Positions 11,617 to 22,304 of a DNA stretch of 64,000 bases are shown in pieces. The notes under the pieces are model-generated. The model saw only the letters and a list, made by a program, of their open reading frames with translations, did not search any database and was not told the origin of the DNA. Numbering within the stretch: position 1 is the stretch's first letter; every line of letters begins with the position of its first letter. The DNA lies in the NCBI GenBank assembly GCA_951640195.1, contig OX621166.1, forward strand, positions 496,001-560,000, read 5' to 3'. The position numbers were made by a program, and so were the translations under genes. The stretch comes from Porpolomopsis calyptriformis (Eukaryota > Basidiomycota > Agaricomycetes > Agaricales > Hygrophoraceae).

Positions 11617-12602
11617 TGTCAGAAATCTTGAACCTGATACCTTGCGCTATCTGAACACACTCGTTTCGTGCACCTTTGGATGATGTCATATCACCTTGCG
11701 CGATCCGAGTGTACTCGTTCTGCGCACCTTTGGATGATGTCATATCATCTTGCGCGATCCAAGCGTACTCGTCCTGTGCACTAAACCAAAGATAACCCAA
11801 GATCTACTGACTAGATTCATTCCAAAATTGGTTCATTGGAATCCCTAAAAGCCATGCGCCATCCGAGTGTACTCGACTGGCGCACTCTGAGCCACTCCAC
11901 CATTCGGATCATCCATAATAGTCCCTTTCTTCCCTTTCTACTTTTTATCCCATACATTCTGTTAGAGTTCCCTTTGAAGGCTATATTGTAGATGACTTCC
12001 CCTTACATACAAAGTCCTTATGACCCTTAGATGTTTGTTCCTCTTAGTCCTTCATAAAATCCCTTTATTTGCTACGCATATATAACATACTATCAGAGAT
12101 ATATTTTTTCTTTTTCCTTTGCTCGTCTATTCCTATTTACATCAGACAGTTTACATCAATAGCCGCTTAGCCACCCAAGCTCTGCTTAGTAATAGAAGGT
12201 GACCAAGCCATATCTATATTTAGTCTACCATCACTCTCCTTATCTACATGACTCATCCATAGTCATTATGACTCACACGTAGTCAGTATGACTCATACTT
12301 AGCTAGTATATAAAGCTAGCAGTAGATAGACTTAGGATAAGTCTGTTTCTTTCGTTAACACCCCAATCAGTAGTCTTCCAACCCTTTGAAACCCTACACC
12401 CAGAGCCTGAAGTAAAACCTTGCGATCAACCCTAGACTGCCGTCTAACACATATGCATTTTATAGTAGACTACTCTAGTTTTGACTTACTCGTCTACATA
12501 CTGTGGTTCTGTCTTGAATCCAACTGCTCTTTGGAATACTTGTCAATCCTAGACTGTGTCGTGTTAGGCCCAGAGAACCCCCTTGGAACCTCGGTGCTGA
12601 CA
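11617..12602 (+). repeat. E1 3' LTR with hairpin repeats and a nested solo LTR
   Basis: It starts TGTCAGAAATC just after a purine-rich GGGGATGA and ends CTGACA. Without the 364-bp insertion it is about 620 bp. The left part carries four copies of a hairpin-forming unit that begins TTGCGCGATCC or ATGCGCCATCC and ends TGCGCAC or GGCGCAC (near 11640, 11695, 11750 and 11855). The rest matches the 5' LTR closely. Confidence 0.88.
12091..12449 (+). repeat. Solo LTR of the E2 family inside the E1 3' LTR
   Basis: 359 bp, the same length as both E2 LTRs and nearly identical to them. It begins TATCAGAGATATA, with the usual TG changed to TA, and ends CTAACA. It is flanked by CATAC (12086-12090) and CATAT (12450-12454), a 5-bp target duplication with one change. 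The E1 LTR resumes at GCATTTTATAG. It formed by LTR-LTR recombination of a full E2-family insertion, so E2-family elements were active after E1 landed. Confidence 0.93.
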
Positions 12603-14285
12603 GTTTCTATCTATATTGAGGATGTTCTCATCTGTGGAGATAATCTAGAAGAACTGTATTACTAGACATTCAAAACCCTTGATATCATGAAGAAACATAA
12701 ACTCTCCTGCAAACCTGTCAAATGCTAATTCAAGAAGGAAGAGGTGATCTATCTGGGAATGACCTTGTTGAAAGGTTATATTGGAACTAATCCTAAGAAG
12801 GTCAAAGCCATAGTCAAATGGCCTGAACCTCAAACCGTAAAACAACTTCAATCCTTCCTCAGAAGTGCAAACTTCTGGAGAAAATATATCAAGGACTTTT
12901 CAAAGATCACTCAACCACTTAACCAGTTACTCTGCAAAGATGCCATTTGGGAATGGACCCCTGAATGACAATGTGCCTTTGATTATTTGAAGCACTTCCT
13001 CACAAATACCCCCATCCTCGAAGTACCAGACCAGGTGTCATGATCCCAAACTGATTTGGTATCAAACTTAACCAAAGATCATGTATTCAGCAAGTAGCAT
13101 CCTTAGCTCACACATCCTTATCTTATCTTATCTTATCTTATCTTATCTTAGATAAGATATCACTGTCCCTCACATATTATCTTATCTCAGATAAGATACA
13201 CTACTATCTTTACCTATGCTATCTTATCATGGACAATAGCATTCTCCCCCATTGTTCTCTGAGTCAGAATGACTCATATCCCATTTGTCTATTGTTCTGT
13301 CATCACTCCATTGTTCTCTGAGTCACTATGACTCATATTAATCCCCTCCATTGTTCTCCTCATTGTCTGACTCATGGTGAGTCACAATTCAAACTCCTCA
13401 TTGTTCTTTTATCCATTGTTCTTATTTCCTATTGTTCTCATTGCCCATTGTTCTCAAACATATATAAAGGGCCCCCTTTTCACCAATGAGGAGTTCAGTT
13501 CACATTAAGTTCACATTAAGTTCACCACCAGTTCACTTTTCCCCCACTTTATCCCCCCCTCCCCCCTCTTCCCTTGAACTCACCCCTAGTACTCAGTACC
13601 TAGTACTACCTCTTATTGATACTACTTGTCTGTAGTCAATACATCCAATCTACTCTAGTCTATTAAGCTTATACCCTGTGTGATTTCGCCTAAGCCCTCT
13701 TACGTTAAGAACCAACTTAGGAATCACCCCTTGACGTTTTCTGTAAGTTGAAGATAGCCATTGTGGACTATCTTATCTTACTTCAGCCCCTGCTTATTCA
13801 TCACATTCTCTAAGTCTCAGTCCTTATTGGAGAGACCTCACTGTGATACGTATTCTTCTAAGTCAGCTGTTGACTTCATTCTTGTTCTCCCAGTCAATAC
13901 TATCCATTGAGTTTGGATAGCCTGTTCATCTGTACATCCTAGCCAAGGATTACCCAAGCCCCATCAAAGGAGGAAGTGTCCATTACTCAATCAATTCACA
14001 TCTCCCCCGAACAACTAGGACTTACTTGATTAACGTACAACTCCAGTAGTTCTAGAAGTGAAGTATTTATATTTCACCTGATACAGGACCTGCCATATTG
14101 CTTAGAGACTGATGCCTCTGGATTTGCCTTAGGTGGTATACTGTCTCAGCTGCACAGAAATGGATGGAAACCTGTAGGCTTTCACTTGAGATCATTGACC
14201 CCTGCTGAAAAGAAATATCTGACTCACAATGCCAAGCTTTTAGCCATAATAGACTGTCTCAAGATGTGGCAACATCTCTTGGAAG
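12603..14285 (+). pseudogene. E0: RT/RNase H fragment of an older gypsy element
   Basis: Two coding pieces flank a solo LTR. The first (12603-13035) reads IYIEDVLI, where D of the usual YIDD is E, then KHKLSCKPVKC and FLRSANFWRKYIKDFS, the palm and thumb of a gypsy RT. The second (about 14088-14285) resumes at DLPYCLETDASGFALGG, the start of RNase H, and ends at QHLLEV. It is closest by eye to the same part of E2. Stops include TAG/TAA/TGA near 12661, 12726 and 12966. The N-terminal half of pol is missing, so this is the flank into which E1 inserted or a deletion remnant. Confidence 0.8.
13036..14085 (+). repeat. Probable solo LTR of about 1 kb with TCTTA repeats
   Basis: It interrupts the E0 frame exactly between PDQ and DLPY. 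It begins TGTCATGATCC and ends near CCTGATACA. CCAGG on the left and ACAGG on the right may be the target duplication, which leaves the right end uncertain by 3 bp. It contains about six TCTTA units (13121-13150) running into GATAAGATA, many ATTGTTCTC and GACTCA repeats, and a TATA box (ATATATAAAGG near 13459). Confidence 0.65.
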
Positions 14286-15377
14286 TGTCACAGATACTTT
14301 TTTTCATTTTTCATTTGTCATACTTGATTAGTCTCTTATCCATTTATCCTTCCACTTTACCATTTTATATATAGAGGCTGATCACATATACCTTCTTTCC
14401 AACTCTTCACAAGTCACATTCCATTTCTTCTATTCTTTTCATGACTCTTCACTAGTCACATTCCGGATTCTGCTTTGTAATCATCCTTATGACTAACTCA
14501 TGGTGACTTAGGTAGTTAGTGAACTCTATGATCTCTTTCACTATTCACAGACCAACCCAGACTCCAGAGTGGCATCCTCAGGTACAGGACATTCAGCAAA
14601 CAGCACTACAATATGGGAGTTTCCATACCTAGCTGAGCAACTGATCAATGCTGACTCCTTTACCTCCTCTAATCATTGTACATTCGCATGTGGAACCTGG
14701 CGCAATCCTACACATACACCTAGGATACAATGACAACCAGTGAACTGAGGATGACTACTTGGATGTCTCAATAAACAATGTCATGGTTGGGGATGAGAGT
14801 TTGGCTCAATTGAAAATGAACAATGTCTATGAAGATTGTCTTGATTAGGAATCCATTTCTTTGCTGAATTATAGACCAAGATCTGATCTCACCCAATCTC
14901 TAGGGTTCACAGGTCCTGATGCACTAGAATCTATATGTACCAGAATGAAAAATTTTGGTGATGGAAACTGAACTGGGTGCTCAGCTCATTGAGAGTGGAA
15001 GATGCATGGCTGGTTCAGCAATTGCTATCTTACCAGAAGGGTGAGTTCATGCACACTGTGTCTCTTTGATTGCAATGAAGCTTAATCTGTATCTTAATTT
15101 TCTGGAGAACTAGTCTATATTAGATTCAAGCAAGCCAGGGGATTTCCGTGCTGTTGGTATTTCTGGGATTTTCTGGCTGGACCACATTCTCATCATATTG
15201 GTGGACCCTGACTTCTCGATGGAAAAAAAAAAAAAAAAAAAAAAAACTCTGACCATTTTGAGAGCTGTTTACAGGATGGCCCAAAAACCCAACTCAAATG
15301 ACTGGCATTAGTGCCCATATGTGCACTTTCAACAATGTCAGATGTGATCAGTTCAACATCTACTGCTGCATGGCGAT
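14286..15377. other. Decayed unclassified sequence with a 24-A run
   Basis: It begins TGTCACAGATAC, like the start of E4, and may be the edge of a further LTR, but no right end was found. Short open stretches (about 14550-14740) show no family I recognise. A run of 24 A lies at 15223-15246. The segment ends at GCGAT (15373-15377), the left target copy of E2. Confidence 0.4.
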
Positions 15378-15736
15378 TGTCAGAGATATATTTTTTCTTT
15401 TTCCTTTGCTCATCTATTCCTATTTACATCAGACAGTTTACATCAATAGCTGCTTAGCCACCTAAGCTCCACTTAGTAATAGAAGGTGACCAAGCCATAT
15501 CTATATTTAGTCTACCATCACTCTCCTTATCTACATGACTCATCCATAGTTGTTACGACTCACACGTAGTTGGTATGACTCATACTTAGCTAGTATATAA
15601 AGCTAGCAGTAGATAGACTTAGGATAAGTCTGTTTCTTTCATTAACACCCCAATCAGTAGTCTGCCAACCCTTTAAAACCCTACACCCAGAGCCTGAAGT
15701 AAAACCTTGTGATCAATCCTAGACTGCCATCTAACA
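15378..15736 (+). repeat. E2 5' LTR
   Basis: 359 bp, TGTCAGAGATATA to TCTAACA. A TATA box (TATATAAAG, about 15594-15602) lies 25-30 bp before AAGTCTGTTTCT (15626-15637), the inferred RNA start and self-primer. AGTCATAC/GACTCAT motifs repeat in the U3 part. Confidence 0.93.
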
Positions 15737-15748
15737 AGAAACAGACTT
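15737..15748 (+). promoter_or_regulatory. E2 self-primer binding site (Tf1/sushi type)
   Basis: AGAAACAGACTT begins at the first base after the LTR and is the exact complement of AAGTCTGTTTCT at 15626-15637. The complementarity stops after 12 nt, and its LTR partner starts where transcription should begin. This is the arrangement known from Tf1, where the RNA 5' end primes minus-strand synthesis. Confidence 0.82.
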
Positions 15749-15868
15749 CCTTCTTGCTCACTCCACACTATACAACCTCTACTCTGTCTGGCCAGCGCTG
15801 AAGGTCTTCACCCACCAGATCACTTTCACCCCCCAGATATCAACATTGATTAGGCTTGCTCTCTCCCC

Positions 15869-17317
15869 TTGTATTCCTGTCAAGCCCCCCAATATCCAAC
15901 TGCCACCATTCCACCAATGGTTTTGACTTGTTCATCATCCACTATCCCTCACCCTACTATCCCTCCCTCTCAGGAAGGCTCTCTCCCTCCTGCCCCAGCT
16001 CCCTTCCATGACGAGACAGTTGACCCTACCCAAGAAGAAGAACAAGAACAAGAACAAGAACAAGTGGGTCCCTCTCACTCAAAAGGGAAAGGTCAAGCTG
16101 AGGACAATGATGAGGATGAAGAAGAAGATCCACATGTAGCCTTTGAAACCATGAAGCAGGATTATCAGCAATTGCTGCAGGTCCAACAAGACCAAGCACA
16201 AGTGAGTCACAGAATTGAACAACAACTCCAAGTATTAATAGCCAACCTCATAGGCCCCCAACCCCCTGCCCCTCTTGGGCCATTCCCCCAACCCTTCCAA
16301 GCACCCCCAGTATTCCCCCAACCTGTCCCTGCCCTTGCCCCTGCCCCTGCCAAGATCAAGATGAACCCTCCTGATGAATTCTCTGGTGATCCCACCAAGC
16401 TTCGCAACTTCCTGTATCAAGTGAAGCTGAACCATTTGGAATGACCAGGAATCTCAGAGGCTGACAAGATTATCTATGCCTTGTCATATATGATCAGAGG
16501 AAATGCAGAACCATGGGCTGAGCATCAAGTAGACGCTTACACAATGTTGAACTGGGTTGGTGCCGATTGGGCTGTCTTTGAACAAGCCCTTGCCTGAGAC
16601 TTTGGAGACTTGGACCCCAAGTCAACTGCTCAACTGAAGATCAAGGATGTCAAGTAGTTCAACAAGAGCGCAGAGGAGTACAATATCAATTTCAATTGAT
16701 AGGCCCATGATACTGGATATGGACAAGAAGCTTTGACGACTTTATATACAGATGGACTCAACCCCTCCCTTTTGCAACAGATCTACCTTTCAGATCATCA
16801 ACCAACCACCCTCTTTGAATGGCAGTCTCATGCTGCAGAACTTGACAGGTGATATCAAGAATTTCTAGCTAGAACATCTTCTAAGCCCCAGACTTACAAC
16901 ACTCGCATCACCAACACCCCTTACTGACAAGGACCACCTGCTGGTCCCTCCACCTATTCCAACCCTGCTGCCCCCAGAATCAAACAAGAAGAGAAGCCTG
17001 CTTCACTAGGAGGAATTCCCAAAGGAGCATGTTTCAATTGTGGACAATTTGGCTACTTTGCTAGTTCTTATCCCAATGCTCCTAAGATGAGTACTTCTGG
17101 TTCTGGAAGCTGCTCCTTCACCCCAGCAGCTAGAGGTTATGGAGGAAAGAAACCCAGTCGAGGAAGAAATGTTCGAGTTCTGGAGACCTCAGCCTCAATT
17201 AAGGAGGTCAACTCCAATGAAGACTCTTGTCAAGATTTCGAGAAGTGTGGTATCATCAACTGGGAGCCTAAGGGGAAGGAAGAGCTGAAGAGAGCTTTGG
17301 AGAAACAGGGTTTTTGA
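15869..17317 (+). pseudogene. E2 Gag, broken by stops
   Basis: The start is uncertain; an open stretch from about 15869 is Pro-rich, then Glu/Gln-rich (EEEQEQEQEQ), then holds the capsid-like core beginning KMNPPDEFSGDPTKL. Stops at 16442-16444 and several more to about 16925 all sit where Arg or Gln is expected (CGA to TGA, CAG to TAG). The zinc knuckle (17030-17071) reads CFNCGQFGYFASSY: His has become Tyr and the last Cys has become Tyr, so it cannot bind zinc. Gag ends KQGF at TGA 17315-17317, inside the overlap with pol. Confidence 0.85.
17308..17314 (+). promoter_or_regulatory. E2 -1 frameshift heptamer GGGTTTT
   Basis: The Gag codons read CAG GGT TTT TGA. G-GGT-TTT fits the X-XXY-YYZ pattern exactly and the stop follows directly. 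Pol is in the -1 frame and open across the site. Sushi-type fungal elements are known to join Gag and Pol by -1 slippage. No downstream pseudoknot was worked out. Confidence 0.7.
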
Positions 17318-20300
17318 ACAGTCCAGACAATAGCTCGTGCATTGTGGACTCCTTTTCTATGTGTACTACTACCCCTATGCAATCTATTTCTCAAATTGTT
17401 GGTGCACTTGATTCGAGTGAAGAAGCTTTAACCATACCCCTTTGGTTGGAAACCACAGACACTGGTAGACAAATTGCCACCAGTGCATTGATAGACTCTG
17501 GCACCTCTGGATGCTTTATAAATTGGAACTTCATGCAGGAGTGCAATATCCCTTGTTATCAATTGGAAGGACCAATCCCTGTGTGGAATGCAGATAGGAC
17601 AGACAACCAAGGAGGTCCCATTGAATATGCTGTAGACCTGTGGATGGAGACGCCAGATTTTCCTAGGGAATGAACCCATTTGGAAGTGACGAATTTAGGA
17701 GATAGGATACAGGTTATCCTCGGCTACCTGTGGCTCAAATGTAACGATCCCCTAGTTGACTGGAAGGCTGGAACACTGACTTCACATCAGACTGTGGCCC
17801 CAACCAAGACTTCTCAGGCTGGAGTGATAGTGTTGCGAGTAGGCTCTATGTTGAATGGTGACTCGTACACCAAGATTATCAGATTGGTCTCACTGGGAGA
17901 CCATGCAAGACCCACTACTGTGGAGGAAGATATGAAGAAGTATGTGCTGAAGAAATACTGGAGGCACTGGAAGGTGTTTATGAAGACTACCTTCAATGAA
18001 CTTCCCCCACAATAACTAGAATTTGACCATGCGATCAATCTTGAACCTACCTTTAGACCTAAGATTAGAAAGGTGTACAAACTCACTGAGTACGAACAGG
18101 GAAAGCTGAATGAATTCCTGGAGGAACAACTTGCAAGTGGATGAATACGACAATCAAACTCCAAACAAGCTGCCTCATTCTTCTTTGCTCCTAAAGGTGA
18201 AGAAGTTAATGTCCAAGGACAAGATGCTGGACTGTGTCCAATCCAAGACTATCGTTATCTGAATGCTCACACAATCCCAGACGCTTATCCCTTGCCTCTC
18301 ATCTCTGAGATTATTCAACAGACCAAGCTGTTAGAGGCAGAACCGTTCACAGTCATAGATATCCAATGGGGCTTTAACAATATTCGTATCAAAGAAGGAG
18401 ACAAGTGGAAAGGAGCCTTCAACACTCAACAAGGGCTATTCGAGCCCACCATTATGTTCTTTGGAATGTGAAACTCACCTGCCTCCTTTCAATGAATGAT
18501 TGATGTTCTCTTCAAAGAGGTTATCGATTCCAAACAGGTCCATATCTATATTGACAATATCTTGATCATGGGAAAGGACCTTACTGAACTCACCCATTGG
18601 ACAGAATGAACTCTAGAAATCGTGGAGAAGAATCAACTGTCCTGTAAACCTGTCAAGTGCTAGTTTGAGAAAAAGGAAGTGATTTATCTGGGGATGATGA
18701 TCTCTAAAGGCCACATTGCTATTAACCCCAAGAAGGTTGAGGCAATCAGAACCTAGCCTATCCCCCAGAAGCAATGAGACCTCCAATCCTTCCTTGGCAC
18801 TGCCAACTTTTGGCGAAGGTTTATTAAGGATTACTCCCTGATTGCTCATCCTCTCAATGAGCTCCTACAAAAGGATCAAGAATGGATTTGGACCCCTAGG
18901 CAACAATGTGCTTTTAATACCCTCAAGAATGCGCTTACCTCTGCTCCTGTTTTGAGAACCCCAAAGCCAGACCTTCCTTACCTTCTAGAGATGGATACCT
19001 CTGGTGTTGCCCTAGGTGCAGTCTTGACCCAGAAAGAGAATAACAAAGAAGATTGGCACCCCATTGGCTTCTACTCCAAGACCCTCCTCCCAGCTGAATG
19101 GAATTACCCCACCCATGACCAAGAGCTTTTGGCTATCATATCTGCCTTAAATGAATGGAGATACCTCCTACATGGGACATGACAGCCCATTATGATCAAG
19201 ACTGACAACCAGTCGCTCCAATACTTCATGACCAGCTATCACCTCTCCAGACACCAGGCTAGATGGTCTGAGTTTTTAGCTCACTTTTGGTTCAGAATCA
19301 GCTACCAACCTAGGATCAAGAATAAGGCTGATGGACTCTCCAAGCATCCAGATCATTACCCAGAGTCTTATGAGGAGGTGGAGGACAAGGTCCTTCTGCC
19401 AAAAGAACTTTTTGTCAATGAGCTTTTTATTAATGCAATCATCAGTTTATCGTCCCCCAACTTTTTATCCAAGCATTGCTTTCATTCCCCCCTACCCCTC
19501 GAGATCATGGCCAAAATTGAAGATCCCTCTTCTGGATACACCCATGTAGATGGTATTGTGTGTGATACTGGAGATCATATAGTTGTGCCAAAGGATGTAT
19601 CTTTGCGCATGGAAATTATTCAATTGACCTATGACACACCCACTGGTAGCCATCCCGGCATTGAGAAGACGAAGGAACTGCTCCTCCATAATTACACATG
19701 GGAAGGTGCCCCACAAGATATCACTAATTACATGAAGTCCTGTCTTGCTTGTCAACAGACCAAGGTTTATCTACAGAAACCCACTGGACTTCTCCAACTG
19801 TTACCCCCTCCTACTAAACCATGGCAACAGATCACTGCTGATCTAATTGTGGAACTCCCTAACTCAAAAGGATTTGATGCTATTCTAGTTGTGGTGGACA
19901 GATTCACCAAATGGGCTCACTTCATCCCAACAACTGGAAACCTGTCTGCTAAAGGAACTGCTGCGCTGTTTCAAGAACATATCTGGAAGCACCATGGATA
20001 GCCAGAGAAGATCATTACTGATTGAGGAACCCAATTCTCATCAAAATTTGCTACATCATTGAATGAACTCCTAGGAACCACTTCTGGGCTTTCTACCACC
20101 TATCACCCCCAAATAGATGGACAAACCAAATGAACCAATCAAGAGTTAGAGCAGTACGTATGGCTCTACACTAACTTCATGCAAGATGATTGGAAAGATT
20201 GGTTAGCTCCAGCGGAGTTTGCTTATAACAACCAAGAACATTCCTCCACTCACCAATCCCCCTTCTGGCTTGAATATGGTCGACACCCTCACACCCCCTT

Positions 20301-21191
20301 ATCAGTTCCAACCCAAACATCAAATCCCGATGCCAAAAAGTTTTATGTGCAGCTCACTAGAGCTAGAGAGAATGCTGAAGAATCTCTTCAAAAGACTGCT
20401 AACTCAATGAAGCTCTATGCCAATCGAAAACATCAAAAGGAACCCATGTTCTATGAAGGACAAAGGGTCTGGCTTGATGCCAAGAATTTGAAAACTGGCT
20501 GGCCAGCGAAGAAACTGGATGTCTGCTGGCTCAGACCTTTTATAATTCTAAAACAAATATCGCCTGTGGCTTATCGACTAAAGCTACCGCTGTTATAGAG
20601 GATCCATCCTGTGTTTCACATTTCACTACTCAAAGCTCTAGAGGAGAATCTCAATCTCCATCCCCCCATTGAGGAAGATGACAACCTCCAACCATCTCCA
20701 GATGTGATCAAAGGGGAACCCGAGTATGAAGTGGAATGAATCCTAAATCATACCCCAGGAAAATGAAATTGGCAATACTTAATCAAGTGGAAAGGCTACC
20801 CGATAGAGGCAGCCACCTAGTGTCACAGATATAAATTTTTTATTCTTTCTCTATGTTAGTCATTATGTCTTAGTCAGACTCATCTTATCTTTGTTTGGGA
20901 TTCCCCACGATTACGCTATGGGATTCCCCATAGCCTCACTTCTTTTATTTATCCTAGATAGGACACCTTTCATTTCCAACTACTCATGTTTCATCTCTTC
21001 ACATGCTCCATCACTTATTATGCTTATCTTTACCTGACCACATATATTCCTCATTGTTACACTGACTCATCTGCAGTAGTGTAGTCAGTATATAAACCTC
21101 TAGTTAGTCGTACTCAGACTTTAAGTCTGATTCCTCATTAGACAACCCAATAACTAGGACTTGAGACATCATCATCGTCTTGGGACAGAGT

Positions 21192-21576
21192 TGTTACGGT
21201 CACTTCATTTTGTCATCTCACCAACTTTCCTTTTTCGTCTTATCTAATCTTATCTTCAACTTGATCTTATCTTATCTCTCCTTATCTAATCTTTTATCTT
21301 ATCTCCTCATAGATCAGAGGTGATAATGCTATTGGCTGACGAAGATGTGCTCCACAGTAGCTGCGCAAGGCTGCATAATGCTGTGCATTAGTAAGCTGTT
21401 CCATGGATCGTTGTTGTGGTTATCACAATCACAGCCCAGGCCCGGGTAGATATAAGTAGAGCACAGAATGCTTGTATCTCCCTTAGATTTGTCCTTTAAC
21501 ATTGTCACCACCAGTTTATGTGCTGGTCTGTCTGTGATTTATGTCAAGCGACCTGAGTCCCTCTGCCGACATAACA
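21192..21576 (+). repeat. E3 5' LTR
   Basis: 385 bp, TGTTACGGTCAC to GACATAACA. It contains CTTATCTTATC-type repeats near 21240-21305 and a TATA-like GATATAAGTAG at about 21450, some 34 bp before AGATTTGTCCTT (21485-21496), the inferred RNA start. Confidence 0.95.
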
Positions 21577-21577
21577 G

Positions 21578-21589
21578 AAGGACAAATCT
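21578..21589 (+). promoter_or_regulatory. E3 self-primer binding site (Tf1/sushi type)
   Basis: AAGGACAAATCT, one base after the LTR, is the exact complement of AGATTTGTCCTT at 21485-21496. It is the same layout as in E1 and E2 with unrelated bases, so the pairing and not the sequence is conserved. Confidence 0.8.
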
Positions 21590-21773
21590 CCCACTCACCT
21601 CGCTTTTCTTCGCAAGAGCCTCTGGTCAAGATTCGTCTGACACCGACCGCATTGTTTTGGGTTACCAGACAACGCCATCACTGTTGCCTCCCCGAAATCC
21701 CAACCAGGCTCCCCTGACTGACCCATCCTCTTTTGCCTTGAGAACCACGAGAGACGCTTCGGCACATCCTTGC

Positions 21774-22304
21774 ATGGTATTGAGAGTAACCACCACCCTG
21801 GATCGTTCCTCTTCCACTCCACCCCCGTCCTACTCCCCACCTCATCAATCCCCTCAGGCCTCATCCAGTACGCTCATCAGCTACTTGGAACAACAGGCCA
21901 TTGACACTCTAGAAATTGAACGAGCCCAACTCGAAGTTCTTGCACTCGAGTTTTCTCACCTCACCTTCGATATCACTCCTCCCGTTTCCACCAACCTTTC
22001 CCCCGCCTTGTCTCGTTCTTCCCTTTCTTTAGACTCGTATTATACTGCCCCATCTCCTTCGGATTCTTCGGACGGTCCCGACTCCTTCATCGAAATCGAA
22101 CCACGTACGTTTAATCGCATTCGCGTCAGAGTTTATCGTACCCCCGTGCTCGTTGCCAATTTCCTTGCCTCCTCCATTCGCGTTTTCTACCGTCGTGGAT
22201 CCCCTGGTCACATCCAAGAGATCCACATCCAAGATAACCTGTCACCATGCCTCCCCATACAGGATCCCGTCGACTTAGCTTTGGGCTCACAGACGACGAG
22301 TTAG
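21774..22304 (+). CDS. E3 upstream open frame (ORF0) overlapping gag
   Basis: The frame is open from inside the LTR; the first ATG after the inferred RNA start is at 21774 (MVLRVTTTLD). It runs 176 codons to 22304 and overlaps the gag start by 58 bp in another frame. It is Ser/Pro-rich with a possible short helix (LEQQAIDTLEIERAQLEVLA) and no domain I know. It may be leader coding sequence, a Gag N-terminal extension reached by slippage, or a chance frame kept by high C content. It has no stop although pol has six. Confidence 0.35.
   Translation: MVLRVTTTLDRSSSTPPPSYSPPHQSPQASSSTLISYLEQQAIDTLEIERAQLEVLALEFSHLTFDITPPVSTNLSPALSRSSLSLDSYYTAPSPSDSSDGPDSFIEIEPRTFNRIRVRVYRTPVLVANFLASSIRVFYRRGSPGHIQEIHIQDNLSPCLPIQDPVDLALGSQTTS

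Larger units (their letters stand above)
5663..12602 (+). mobile_element. E1: decayed chromovirus (Ty3/gypsy LTR retrotransposon)
   Basis: Order: truncated 5' LTR, self-primer site, gag, protease, reverse transcriptase, RNase H, integrase, chromodomain, 3' LTR. Domain order and the C-terminal chromodomain place it in the chromovirus branch of Ty3/gypsy. It carries two insertions: a 318-bp solo LTR (10909-11226) in pol and a 359-bp solo LTR (12091-12449) in the 3' LTR. The 5' LTR lacks about 240 bp on its left side, so no target duplication can be checked there. On the right it abuts the RT fragment E0, so E1 probably landed in an older gypsy copy. Many stops make it inactive. Confidence 0.9.

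Noticed and set aside
12420..12665. Open frame of 81 codons across the E1 LTR end
   Set aside because: It runs from an inserted LTR through the E1 LTR into E0 and joins unrelated DNA by chance.
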